From Neoarius graeffei (Eukaryota; Chordata; Actinopteri; Siluriformes; Ariidae): a stretch of 64,000 nt of DNA. The number at the start of each line of letters is the position of its first letter. Within the stretch, counting starts at the first letter, position 1. A model generated the notes under the pieces. The model did not search any database, had not been told where the DNA came from, and saw nothing but the letters and a program-made list of their open reading frames with translations. Location: the NCBI RefSeq assembly GCF_027579695.1, contig NC_083587.1:4875501-4939500 (forward strand). Direction: 5' to 3'. The translations under genes were made by a program, and so were the position numbers. This document shows positions 53,289 through 63,130 of this stretch, piece after piece.

Positions 53289-54520
53289 CATTGTTCTCCA
53301 CGGGCCCTTTTAAAGTGGCGCACCGCCACGTTATAATTCTGGCCCGCCACCCTTCCTGTGGCCAAAAAAAAAAAAAAAGAGTAACTTATCTAGATCTATC
53401 CTTGTGTTACACTACACCGCACTACATTACACTATACTGACACATAGTAACGTTGGAAGCTACAAGCTGCAGCTAGCCAGCAGCTAAATAACTTTGCTGG
53501 TGTACACGCAGGTTGTTTGTAGCGTTATCTTTTCTGACCATACACGGTTACAGTAATCATATAACAGTGCACACACACACTGGTTAAGTTCAGGTCTTTT
53601 ATTTATGTATCTGTGATTGTGTAGGCGAAAGCTGCATTTTCCCGCTGCTTCACTGTGTTTGTTTACTGCAGGACTTCCATGTTCCGGGGTCAAAGGACCC
53701 GAACTACGGAGGCTGGGGTGGCTTTGTAGTGCCAGTCTCGGGCACGCGTACCAGCTCTTGCATGGATTGTAGTAGTTCCACCCAGTTAACATTTATGTGT
53801 ATTGTAAAAAAAATGTATGCATTTATTGTAACTGGATGTTTTGTTTATGAATTATAGAGATTATTGGGATGCACTTAGACCTGAAATTGTTATGTAAATG
53901 TATGGTTTATGCGATGTTGGTAATATAAAGTAATTGATATCTTCCAGTGGGTGGGGACAGGCCACTATATCCAGCCCTCTGAAAGGAGGTGGACTAGTTG
54001 GGTCATGGCGCTGTCTGTTATGTAGTAGTCCTGTGATGTGCCTGTCATCAGGCGGTGCAAACATAGTGCAATACAGTATTCTGTTTTGTAGACTTTTTTT
54101 TTTAATAATTACTTGAACTTTTATTCTTATAACTTATTTTGTGTTAAATTTCTGCTGCTACTTTGGGAACCCGGACCCAATAAAACATCTTGTATTAAAA
54201 GTTCTATCTTTGGCCGTTGTCCATCGTTGTCACATTTAAGAACCTACGTGACACAGATATACGAGGGCATTCTACAGTTAAAACGATAGAAATTTTACAG
54301 GTGCATCAGTCTCAACTGAAATGTCACTGTAATGAGTCTCACATTGACAAAGATGTGCACAGTAAGTGTGTTAATTTTTTGTAAAATGTTTTTAAACAAT
54401 GATTTGGCATTTCCTATCCATTTATTGGCCAGTTTCACTGTCAAAAAGCCCAAAGTCCATCAGCTTCAGGAGGGCAAACCCCCGCCTCCATCTTTCATTT
54501 TTGAAAAGTGGAGAACCCTG
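53289..54520. mobile_element. Non-autonomous hAT in the L2 copy
   Basis: Ends CATTGTTCTCCACGGGCC and GTGGAGAACCCTG; CACTG on both sides (53,284-53,288; 54,521-54,525), extendable to 8 bases with one mismatch. The interior has a possible LTR-like piece (CCCAATAAAACATCTTG near 54,177) but no clear gene. Confidence 0.75.
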
Positions 54521-54982
54521 CACTGGATGCTTATTAATTTCCTTCTGCTTAAAGGGGAACTGAAGGCAGTTTTTTTTTTTTAAAATTATCAAAATTCTAT
54601 TTCTCATTTTGTAAAATGTAGGAATGCATTTCTGACAGCTATTTTGTCACTGCTATAGCAAGTTATGAGTGTTTGAAATATGCCATGTAATATATCAGTC
54701 CATATGTCAAAGCAATGGCTGTAAACGAGATTCACTGAGACCTTTGCGAAACTTTGTGGGATGGAAGTAAAACGTCCAGCGGAAATCAAAGTGACCAACA
54801 TCTACCAATGTTGTCAAAAGACGTGCTCCCTCCTTCGAATGCTGACGTAATCAAGCCGGAAGTTTTCCCTGTGTCCGAAATCGCTCCCTACTCACTTTAT
54901 AGGACACTATATAGCGGGGACGCCATTTTGTAGTGTTGTCTGAAATCTTAGTGACGATTGTGTGGGAAATGCGCTCGGTATA

Positions 54983-56009
54983 GACCCCTTTCACTGACGT
55001 CACCCGAAACCGGAAGTAAACAGACCCTGCGCCATTTTGGAAGACCAACAAACTCGTGATTGGGGAAAATAACGGCAGCGGTATGTGAACCCACGAGAAT
55101 AAAGTGGAGTGGCAAACGACTTAAACAAACAAATCTGAGCTGTTTTATTTATGATTTATTGGCCCAACAGCAGACTTGAAAGAAACCTGTGTGAGACTTG
55201 GCAAAAAACTGTGGATATAATGGATAAGTCTGTGCATGATCTGCGGACACTTTGAGGTAAGCAAACGCAAGAAATTCAGATTTAAAACATGCTAAATTGG
55301 CCCCAAGTTGATAACTGTATGAGGAGCAAGCCTCCCAGACTTCTACAATTTAATAATAATAATAATTTAGGATGGTTTGGGACTTGCTCGCTGCTGCCAG
55401 ATTGGTTGTTGAGTAGCCTGACTGTTTTTTTTTTTTTTTCTTGCATGTGGTATCATTGTTGACGCGAGGTTGTTTTTTGAACATGCCAATGCGGACACGA
55501 TTTCCCTTGATGAGTTATGACTTCAGACGCGATGCGTGTGTGGAGGTGTGGAGTCCGCGTGATATGTGCGTAAGATAGGCTTCTCATGTGTTTGGAGATC
55601 CGCGCGCCGAGACAAGCGCAAGCGCCCCCCCCCCCCCCGGGAAAAAAAGGGACCCCCCGAAAATATAGGCATAGTTCGAACACTGAGTGTAGGCACTGGG
55701 TGTAAACAACAAATAGTTTACAATGTCTGGGTAGCAAACAGATGGCAGAATTGGTGTCAGGTCCTCCTGATGTTTCCATTCTCCCTTGCCGCGAGTCTTA
55801 TCATATGGGTCAAACCCATCAATCACAGCCAGTTTTTCCACATACCGTGCTCTTTCTGCAGCTGGTAATGTACTCACATAACCAGAATTATCATCCATTG
55901 TGTCACTTTACTCTCGCTCGTACTTTTATATTGTGAGTGCATGATATTGGTCTTCCAATATGGCGCCTAACAAAATCTCGCGGCGCGGTGACGTCATGTG
56001 AAAGGGGTC
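54983..56009 (-). mobile_element. ISL2EU-like transposon, internally deleted
   Basis: Ends GACCCCTTTCACTGACGTCA and TGACGTCATGTGAAAGGGGTC; TATA (or TA) on both sides (54,979-54,982; 56,010-56,013). A YqaJ-transposase-like first exon lies on the minus strand at its right end. Same terminus family as 18,465. Target site TA/AT and the YqaJ-type protein are features described for ISL2EU elements. Confidence 0.6.
55700..55898 (-). CDS. First exon of a YqaJ-type (ISL2EU-like) transposase
   Basis: Starts MDDNSGYVSTLPAAERARYV then EKLAVIDGFDPYDKTRG and DIVNYLLFTPSAYT. This matches my recollection of the N-terminal region of multi-copy fish proteins with a YqaJ viral-recombinase domain. The end of the exon is not certain (after TPSAYT the frame runs into a poly-C-coded Gly stretch). 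The nuclease domain itself is absent from this 1-kb copy. Confidence 0.45.
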
Positions 56010-56373
56010 TATAAAATGTATTTATCACAAAAAACATGCATGTATTTATTATTTTGAAAACCCACCAGCCACCTGATCTGGCACGTTTCAATTGTTTGAC
56101 AGTAATGAGGTAAATACCAGCAGAGATGGGACCAAGTCACACATGTGCAAGTCCCAAGTAAGTCCCAAGTCTTTTTTGTCTTGGGCAAGTCAAGTCACAG
56201 GCTATGTCAAGTCAAGTCCTATAATAAGTCAAGTCACCTTAGGCGTATTGGCATAATTTTAGCAGCAGAATATGAATTTAATACATTGAAAAGGCAATAC
56301 ATAAGTAAATGTCAGTAAACATCCCTGGCACATGTGCCCAACCTGTTAAATATTTGCATTTTAAATACTCATG

Positions 56374-57581
56374 CAGCGCTCGAAACTAAAGGTGTCCCGA
56401 TGTCCCGGGGACCATAAAAAATGTCATCGGGACACAAAATTATCATATCTGGGACAATCCCGGGACAATGGAAAAAAATAGATCTAGAAAAAAAGTTCTA
56501 CATTAATATTATTTACAAAGCCGTAACACATACGTAGACATTCACCTAATTTGTCAATTTTAATTTTAAAACGTTAACAGCGAAAAATACATTAGTAGCT
56601 ACACTTTCGATGCACCTGCATCAGTAGGCTACAGAGCAGCGCATTCTGTTCTAGAATCTTCGGCCGGTGTCCGCATTATATGGACTTGGAATGGAATTGC
56701 TACCGCACACGCTGCGCCGACTCTTGCCAGAACAAAAATGCTTAAGTGGTTGAAGCGGACCGACCGCGGGGAAGAAACTGAAAGCCCAGACATAACGTCT
56801 CCGGGACCTTCAGGATCCAAAGTGTCATCGCCTGGTCTGCAGGCAACGCTAGCAACTGAATGAACTTAATGAACACTGTTAGACACGTTATAAAATACAA
56901 CAGGAATGATGTGGATGATATTGATGGAAGATACCGTTCAACAGAATAAGTGAGTTTTCTTGGTGTCTTTCTAGTTCAGAAAGTTTAGTCAGTCAGCAGC
57001 ACAACTAGGCTAGGACCTGGCACTATGTTGATGTTGCTAACATTTGCACCCACATTTCGGCAGCGAAAGTTCATAAAAATGGATAACGGAAAGTTCATAA
57101 AAATGGATAACGGTAATGGTGAAAATTATAAGTTGGCCTTATAAGTGCCAACAGATATTCAAGGTATAAGTAGATGAAATGAACATAAAAGGGGTCTTAT
57201 TTTCAACTAAAGTGTACTGCAGATGTAGGGAGTTGAAACATTTTCTGAATGAGCTAGTTGGCCCCTTTAAATAAACTGGTATCTATTCATACAGTGAGAT
57301 CGCCAAAGTTTAATAAACTGAAAATGCAATAACTGTAATTTTGAAGTAGATGATGTATAGGACATGTGTCGCTTGTGTCTTGTGACTTATTGTAAAAATG
57401 ATATAAAGGGTTCAAAATCGCATAGTTACAAATATAATAGTAACTTCATATGATAATATTAACCACTGGTTATTTCAGAGAGGAAAAAAATGGGGACACT
57501 ATTGCTTCCATTCGGGACAATACAACACAGAATTCGGGACCACTGGGGGACACAAAGAAAAAAAGTTAATTTCGAGCCCTG
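56374..57581. mobile_element. Nested non-autonomous hAT with GGGACA subterminal repeats
   Basis: Ends CAGCGCTCGAAACTAAAG and GTTAATTTCGAGCCCTG; CTCATG on both sides (56,368-56,373; 57,582-57,587). TGTCCCG / CGGGACA words occur at least six times in the first 100 bases and three or more times near the right end. Confidence 0.8.
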
Positions 57582-58076
57582 CTCATGTTCTGTAAAATAC
57601 ATAAAACAAAACAGTAATAATGTCACAAAGTTATTTATTGATGGCAAAATTGATTGCAAGATTGAAAGCCAACTAAGTTTCTCACATTGTCATCAGCCAA
57701 CAAGAAAAATAAACAGAGAATTGGCATTCTGTTATTGTGCGTAGTTAAAAGAGGGTAGGACGACACTTTGGGTTAACAGGGGCATGAGCTCCTCCAATCT
57801 CTAATCATGTCAGATGAGATGATTATTATTAATAAGATACACGTGGGGAAACCTGAAGTGACTTCGATGTATGTTTGCACCAGTAAAAAAAAACCCCAAA
57901 GGATAGAGAAATGTGTCAGACATAATTTAGGTCTCAAAAAGAAGACCTGTTTGCCCGTGCAAAAGTGACATCATCTTACCCCATATGACGAGCTCCAGAG
58001 GTGTGTGCAAAAGCGCTCTCTCCCTCTCCGAGGCTGCCTCAGCCTGTGCGGAGCGGGGACATATAGAACGACTTTG
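57582..58076. other. No gene recognised
   Basis: Interior of the outer hAT; includes a short G/C-richer patch at 57,985-58,075 (CTCTCCCTCTCCGAGGCTGC) that looks promoter-like. Confidence 0.4.
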
Positions 58077-58490
58077 GCGCGGGAGTCTTGGTTCCCACTA
58101 TAATAGATTGTTGCGAAAATAAATGTTAAATGAAATATGCATCCCGCGCATTCCTTTCGACAGGAACTTTGCTCACAACGTTTCGGTCGTGGCTAACGCG
58201 CTGTCCTCCTTACCACAAGTGCAACGTTTCGGGAACAATACGGAAAGGACAGCGCGGGATTCATCTTTCCTTGAACAATTACCCAGAGACTTTTTAAATT
58301 ACCTCACTGGGAAATATCCAATGCACCTGTTCAGTTACAGAGTTGTGCTCTCTAAATTGTAGTCATTCAAACCATTGTTTTGGCGGCCTGGTAGCCTGAT
58401 GTACTAAATGTAAATTCACGGTTTGGATGACTGCACAATTTATTTTCGTAACACTGTGTTACAGCGGGAACCGAGACTCCCGCGCACAGT
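58077..58490 (+). other. 79-residue ORF framed by a 20-bp inverted repeat
   Basis: GCGCGGGAGTCTTGGTTCCC (about 58,078) and its inverse GGGAACCGAGACTCCCGCGC (about 58,473) border the unit with one mismatch. The frame 58,123-58,362 starts MLNEICIPRIPFDRNFAHNV, contains FLEQLPRDFLNYLTGKYPMH and ends VVLSKL. I recognise no domain. Its composition looks like real protein, not a low-complexity frame. It may be a captured exon. Confidence 0.35.
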
Positions 58491-59066
58491 CAGCCTATTT
58501 TGCAGAGTTTAGTATTGCTGCTAGCCTGTATTCAAACAGCGAGTGGCATGCCGGTGAATCCAAATCGTGGCGCTTTTTTCAATAGTGCATGATGGGCAGT
58601 GGGACGGAGTTTTTTCTTTTTTGATCGGGTAGCGTGACGAAAAAAAATGTGCAGGTTGCTGCACTGCTATTTCAAACGGCTATGATAAACTCCCCTGCCT
58701 CTATGCCCTATGGACAGTCTGGCTAATGTACACGAACACACACGAATTTGTACTGCTCATGAACGTGTACATGTTCACAAGCTGACCATTAGCTTAACCC
58801 TGAAACAGAACAACAGGGTAGGAAGCTGCTTATGTTATTCAGCATCACGACTGCAAAGTGCACAATCAACTTACTACTACTGATATTTAAACTTGACGTA
58901 ACTACATTGCTTACCAGCATTCACATAAGAATTTCACAATAATAAACTGAATCCCTAGCTACATCTGCAACGGCTAAAATCCTCCTACCGCTCACTCTCG
59001 TGGCTAACATTGGCTAACGAGGAGTTTAGCTGCTATCACCAAATAACAACACATTAATAAACTTAC
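58491..59066. other. No gene recognised
   Basis: Interior of the outer hAT; includes a small hairpin-like stretch (GTACACGAAC...GAACGTGTACATGTTC) at about 58,728-58,778. Confidence 0.4.
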
Positions 59067-59215
59067 TGGGCAGAATGGATCTTCAAATGCCGGACGAAAT
59101 TGGAGGTCGTGGTCTGGCTGTCAGAAATCGTCACGTTGCACTGCGCCGTTCGTCGTTTACCTTCTAGGCAGTAGCCCTTGAAGCCGAAAGTGATTACTCT
59201 TGGGATGGCTGACAT
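59067..59215 (-). CDS. BED-finger-like first exon of an hAT transposase
   Basis: From ATG at 59,215: MSAIPRVITFGFKGYCLEG, then a basic stretch, then TTTSNFVRHLKIHSA up to donor CCCA|GTAAGTT (59,065-59,066). The SNFVRHLKxH part is the second half of a BED zinc finger; the first Cys pair is imperfect (only one Cys, in QCNVTI), so binding may be lost. No later exon is seen in this element. Confidence 0.45.
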
Positions 59216-59544
59216 GATGATATGATGTGAAATCTGTGAACACATCGTGGCATGGGGTGTGGTATATAGCCCACGCAGAGAGCGTGCCTGATGGACAAGG
59301 CGGTGACAACGCAACGGCAGTGCAATCAAAATTACTGAAGTATGTGCATATTACATTTTATTTTCACAATAAAAACACGATGAAAATAACACTCAAGTCA
59401 TCATGTGTCAAGTCAAGTCCCGAGTCTTAAACTTCCAAGTCCAAGTCAAGTCTCAAGTATTTTCATGTTTTGTCAAGTCAAGTCACAAGTCATGAAAACA
59501 GTGACTCGAGTCCAAGTCCTCAAGTCCCCACCTCTGAATACCAG

Positions 59545-60030
59545 TGTGACGGACTAGTCCTTATCCTGTTGTCTTTCCAACTCTTCTCAGTTGGTTCGAA
59601 GTCATATGGAATAATCTCTGTGTCATGTATGCGAGGGAGGCGGATGTATGTGCAGAAGTATACAGTTTAATAAAGTGCAGGAAAAAAAACAATCCAACAT
59701 GACAGGCTAGATCAAAACAAGAATACAGACAAAAAGGTCAGTTGAGGTGCAAATAGTACATCAAAGGCTAAGTGAGGACAAGAACGAGAAACTGGCACAA
59801 GGATCATGAAACAGGAAATCAAGACAATAGGTAGAAAAGCTTGGTAATGCATATCATAATACTTTGCGATGCAAATGCATCAGCACAGTCCTTAAATAGA
59901 CAAACACACAGTTCCTTAACTGAGCTCAGGTGCACCTTATTCTTGGCGTGCGTGCTGGAGTCCACTCGGTGCGCACAGCCTGAGGCGTGCCTTCAGGTGC
60001 ATGCGCCACAGCGCGCAGGACTGACACTCC
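59545..60030 (-). repeat. Probable solo LTR (Ty3-like)
   Basis: On the minus strand TGTCAGTCCTGCGCGC...GTCCGTCACA, with TATA-like TATTTAAGGACTG (about 59,903-59,891) and AATAAA-type TTTATTAAAC (about 59,672). No target duplication is seen, so the call is tentative. Confidence 0.4.
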
Positions 60031-60212
60031 ATCACTGATGAAGCTGGCAAATCTCGAAATTAATCTAAATTGGAATATGGCGATCTGGCCACTGTGTAAA
60101 CAGTTTCAAAATGGCGGTGCTGACACTTCACGTTTGAAGACTCGTGAGGATTGCGCAGATAGTGTAAGTGATGCCTGCCGTGGACCATACAAACTACATT
60201 CAACATGGCTAA
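60031..60212. other. Short unassigned spacer before the SINE
   Basis: No recognised repeat end or gene. Confidence 0.4.
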
Positions 60213-60582
60213 GGCGGCACGGTGGTGTAGTGGTTAGCACGGTCGCCTCACAGCAAGAAGGTTCTGGGTTCGAACCCAGCGGCTGGCGAGGGCCTTTCTG
60301 TGCGGAGTTTGCATGTTCTCCCCGTGTCTGCGTGGGTTTCCTCCGGGTGCTCTGGTTTCCCCCACAGTCCAAAGACATGCAGTTAGGTTGACGTGGGGCG
60401 GCCTTTGGCTGAGGTGCCCTTGAGTGAGGTACCGAATCCCTAACTGCTCCCCGGGCGCTCTGGTGTGGCTGCCCACTGCTCTGAGTGTGTGCGCGCGTGT
60501 GTTCACTGCTTCAGATGGGTTAAATGCAGAGGATGAATTTCACTGTGCTTGAAGTGTGCATGTGACAAAGGTTTCTTCTTCT
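60213..60582 (+). mobile_element. tRNA-headed SINE, type B tail
   Basis: GGCGGCACGGTGGTGTAG head, B-box GGTTCGAACCC (exact consensus), same type B tail as 14,492 (CACTGCTTCAGATGGGTTAA, GAATTTCACTGTGCTTGAAG), ending in TTC repeats. Confidence 0.9.
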
Positions 60583-62369
60583 AAAAACCGAAAAGGCTGA
60601 TAAGTGTAATATAATCTGCCAATACCAGTCACGATATAAGGTTAATAAAACCGAAAACGTAATTGAATAACATGTTAATTAAGAAATAAAGCAAGTTTAA
60701 AAATGACTTCAGTTCCCCTTTAACTCTGACAAGGTCCTAGTACTCGGACCACATGCGGCTAGAATTAGGTTTCTGATTACACAGTAACTCTGTATTGCCT
60801 TTTTGTTTCTTCATGTGCAGCAGTAAAAGACCTCGAGGTGATTATTGACCCCAGTCTTTAATTTGAAATTCATATTGATGATTACCTGGATAGCTTTCTT
60901 TCATCTCAGAAATATTGCCAAGATAAGAAATTTTAATGTCACTACACGATGCAGAAAAACTAGTTCATGCTTTTGTTACCTCCAGGTTGAATTATTGTAC
61001 TGCCTTACTGTCTGGATATTCCAATAAGTGCATATACAACCTCCAGTTAGTTCAAAATGCAGCAGCAAGAGTCCTTACTAGAACTAGAAGATACGACCAC
61101 ATCACCCCGTTTTATCCACACTGCATTGGCTCCCAATCAAATTTTGTGTTGATTATAAAATGCTACTATTGACCTTTAAAGCACTGAATAGTCTCGCACC
61201 ACAGTACCTGAGCGAACTTCTGGTCCTTTATGACCCGCCACATCTACTTGGATCAAAAGGTGCAGACTATCTGCTGGTACCTCATTATAGTGAACTTCAC
61301 ATTTCACACTTGGAAGGCTGTTCCATAACTGTGGGGCTTTGTAAGAAAAGGCTCTGCTACATCAGAGGGCAGAGCTACATCAGGGGTCGGAGCCTTTTCT
61401 TACAAAGCCCCACAGTTATGGAACAGCCTTCCGAGTAGTGTTCAGGAATCAGACCCAGTCTCAGTGTTTAAAGTCTCGGCTGAAAACATATGTTTAGTCA
61501 AGCCTTTTGTTAATGGTGTTTGAGGTAAAGGTGTAGATCTGGAGGGTCCTCAGACATGGTGTTTTGGTAAACTGGGATGTTTGGATGCTGTCAGTCCCCC
61601 ACTCACTTCCTCACTCGAGTTTGTTGGCGGTGAAGTGGCTGCTGCTTTATGTCCCCGGGCACCCTTATGCCTGTGTTACCTTCTGGCTCTCCCCTTTTAG
61701 TTATGCTGTCATAGTTAGTATTGCCCCTGCGTGCACTCAGCGCAAAATGTATACTGTTCCTACTCATCAGGTGTCATTGGGTGTACCTAACAACCTGTGT
61801 TTTCTTTCTCTTTCTCTCCCCTCCATTCTGTCTGTTCTTCTGAGTTACATGTCAATCCTGAGATTGAGATGCTGACCTCTTCTCTTCTGCCTCTTGGACC
61901 TACCTGATCCATCCTGATGTCCTATGTCTGGTTGGAGTCTCATCACATCGCTCCTGTAGAGGATGGCTCCATACAGACAGTTGAAAGTCACACTTGGAAG
62001 ATATTCTGGACACTTATACTAATGCTTTTATGGCTGAGGACTACAGTTGACTTGCTAACTTTAGGACTGCAGTTGTCATGAACAGTTTTGCACTCCTATC
62101 AATGAGTTTATAACATCAACGAAACAGACTTCATGTGAAAACTGTTATCACGTTGTCTGTTATCACCCAACTGAGGATGGTTTCCCTTTTGAGTCTGGTT
62201 CCTCTCGAGGTTTCTTCATGTCATCTGAGGGAGTTTTTCCTTGCCACTGTCGCAACAGGCGTGCTTATTAGGGATAAAATTAGCTCATGTTTAAAGTCAT
62301 TAAAATTCTGTAAAGCTGCTTTGCAACAATGTCTTGTTAAAAGCACTATACAAATAAACTTGACTTAAT

Positions 62370-62960
62370 AAATGTATCCCTAATGAGCTAACCTGGGGCA
62401 ACGGTGGCAAGGAAAAACTCCGACATGACATGAGGAAGAAACGTCAAAAGGGAACAACTCCTTATTTGGGTGATGACAGATTGCATGATTATAAATAACT
62501 CGCTGCTAAAAGTGTGTCCTATATGGTCAAAAAATGCCATTGTATAACCAGGAAATTCATTTGAGTTTTAACATGAAGTCTATTTTGTTGACGTTATCAA
62601 CTGTTCACTGATGGACACTTGAGTGCAAAGCTGTCATGACAACTACAGTCCTAAAGTGTATGTTTTAACTGTCCATATGGATCCATCCTGCATAGGAGAA
62701 CAGTGATGAGAACCTCAGCTAGAAGTAGGTCATCAGGATGGCTCAGGGGCTGTACATATGGGGTCATCCTTGCAGATGTGAAGTGATGAGAACTCCAGCC
62801 AGAAGCAGGGCATCAGGATAGATCAGGCAGGTCCAAAGAGCAGGAGAGGTCAGCATCACTGGTATCTCAGGAGTGACATGTAACTCGACAGAGAGAGAAT
62901 GAGAGAGGCAAATTGTTAGGTTTGCCCGTTGCCACCTAATGGTTAAAGCATATACGCAGA
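62370..62960 (-). mobile_element. L2 3' UTR fragment, tail to tail with the split L2 copy
   Basis: Minus-strand match to L2 3' UTR words (GGCAACGGTGGCAAGGAAAA, CGACATGACATGAGGAAGAA, CATGTAACTC then GTTAGGTTTGCCC). More diverged than the other copies. Non-coding. Confidence 0.75.
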
Positions 62961-63130
62961 GCCATGGCCTCATTTTTGTTTAAAAAATGCCTTGAGACCT
63001 CAAGAATGGGACAGGAATAGTTTTAAGCGTTAACAATAAATGTAATAAAGTAATTTTTACAATTAAAGTGATTTATATAGGTAGTGGTCTGAGTGAATGA
63101 CCTTGACATCCGTAACGTCACAACAGGAAG
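62961..63130. other. Short unassigned spacer
   Basis: No recognised feature. Confidence 0.4.

Larger units (their letters stand above)
56121..59536 (-). mobile_element. hAT transposon with AAGTC subterminal repeats and a BED-type exon
   Basis: Ends CAGAGATGGGACCAAGTCAC and GACTTGAG...CCCCACCTCTG; perfect 8-bp duplication AATACCAG (56,113-56,120; 59,537-59,544). CAAGTCC / AAGTCAAGTC words are dense within 130 bases of each end. Contains a nested hAT (56,374-57,581), a 414-bp inverted-repeat unit (58,077-58,490) and a transposase exon on the minus strand. Confidence 0.85.
54553..60719. mobile_element. TTAA-site transposon (Kolobok/piggyBac type) full of nested elements
   Basis: Ends AGGGGAACTGAAGGCAG and TGACTTCAGTTCCCCT; TTAA on both sides (54,549-54,552; 60,720-60,723). 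Own sequence is about 54,553-54,978, a piece near 56,014-56,120, and 60,583-60,719. It has no recognised transposase. Confidence 0.8.
40966..61530 (+). pseudogene. L2 ORF2 RT pieces in the split copy
   Basis: RT codons are spread over the pieces: 40,966-41,262 ([20 protein letters not shown]), 52,870-53,252 ([30 protein letters not shown] and [15 protein letters not shown]), 54,521-54,552, and 60,720-61,510 ([32 protein letters not shown] then [19 protein letters not shown]). Besides the insertions there are several frameshifts, and a short local inverted duplication at about 61,300-61,410 (CACTTGGAAGGCTGTTCC-type sequence then its inverse). Dead. Confidence 0.85.
40966..62369 (+). mobile_element. 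L2 LINE copy, 5'-truncated, split by three large insertions
   Basis: L2 pieces at 40,966-41,262, 52,867-53,288, 54,521-54,552 and 60,720-62,369 are continuous relative to 37,858-40,445 of the fuller copy. Between them are hAT (41,263-52,866), hAT (53,289-54,520) and the TTAA element (54,553-60,719). The copy ends AATAAACTTGACTTAATAAA. Confidence 0.9.

Noticed and set aside
31461-62369. Inverted L2 3' UTR plus forward L2 read as one insertion by twin priming
   Set aside because: The two parts overlap in L2 coordinates (both include the 3' UTR), so they are separate insertions.
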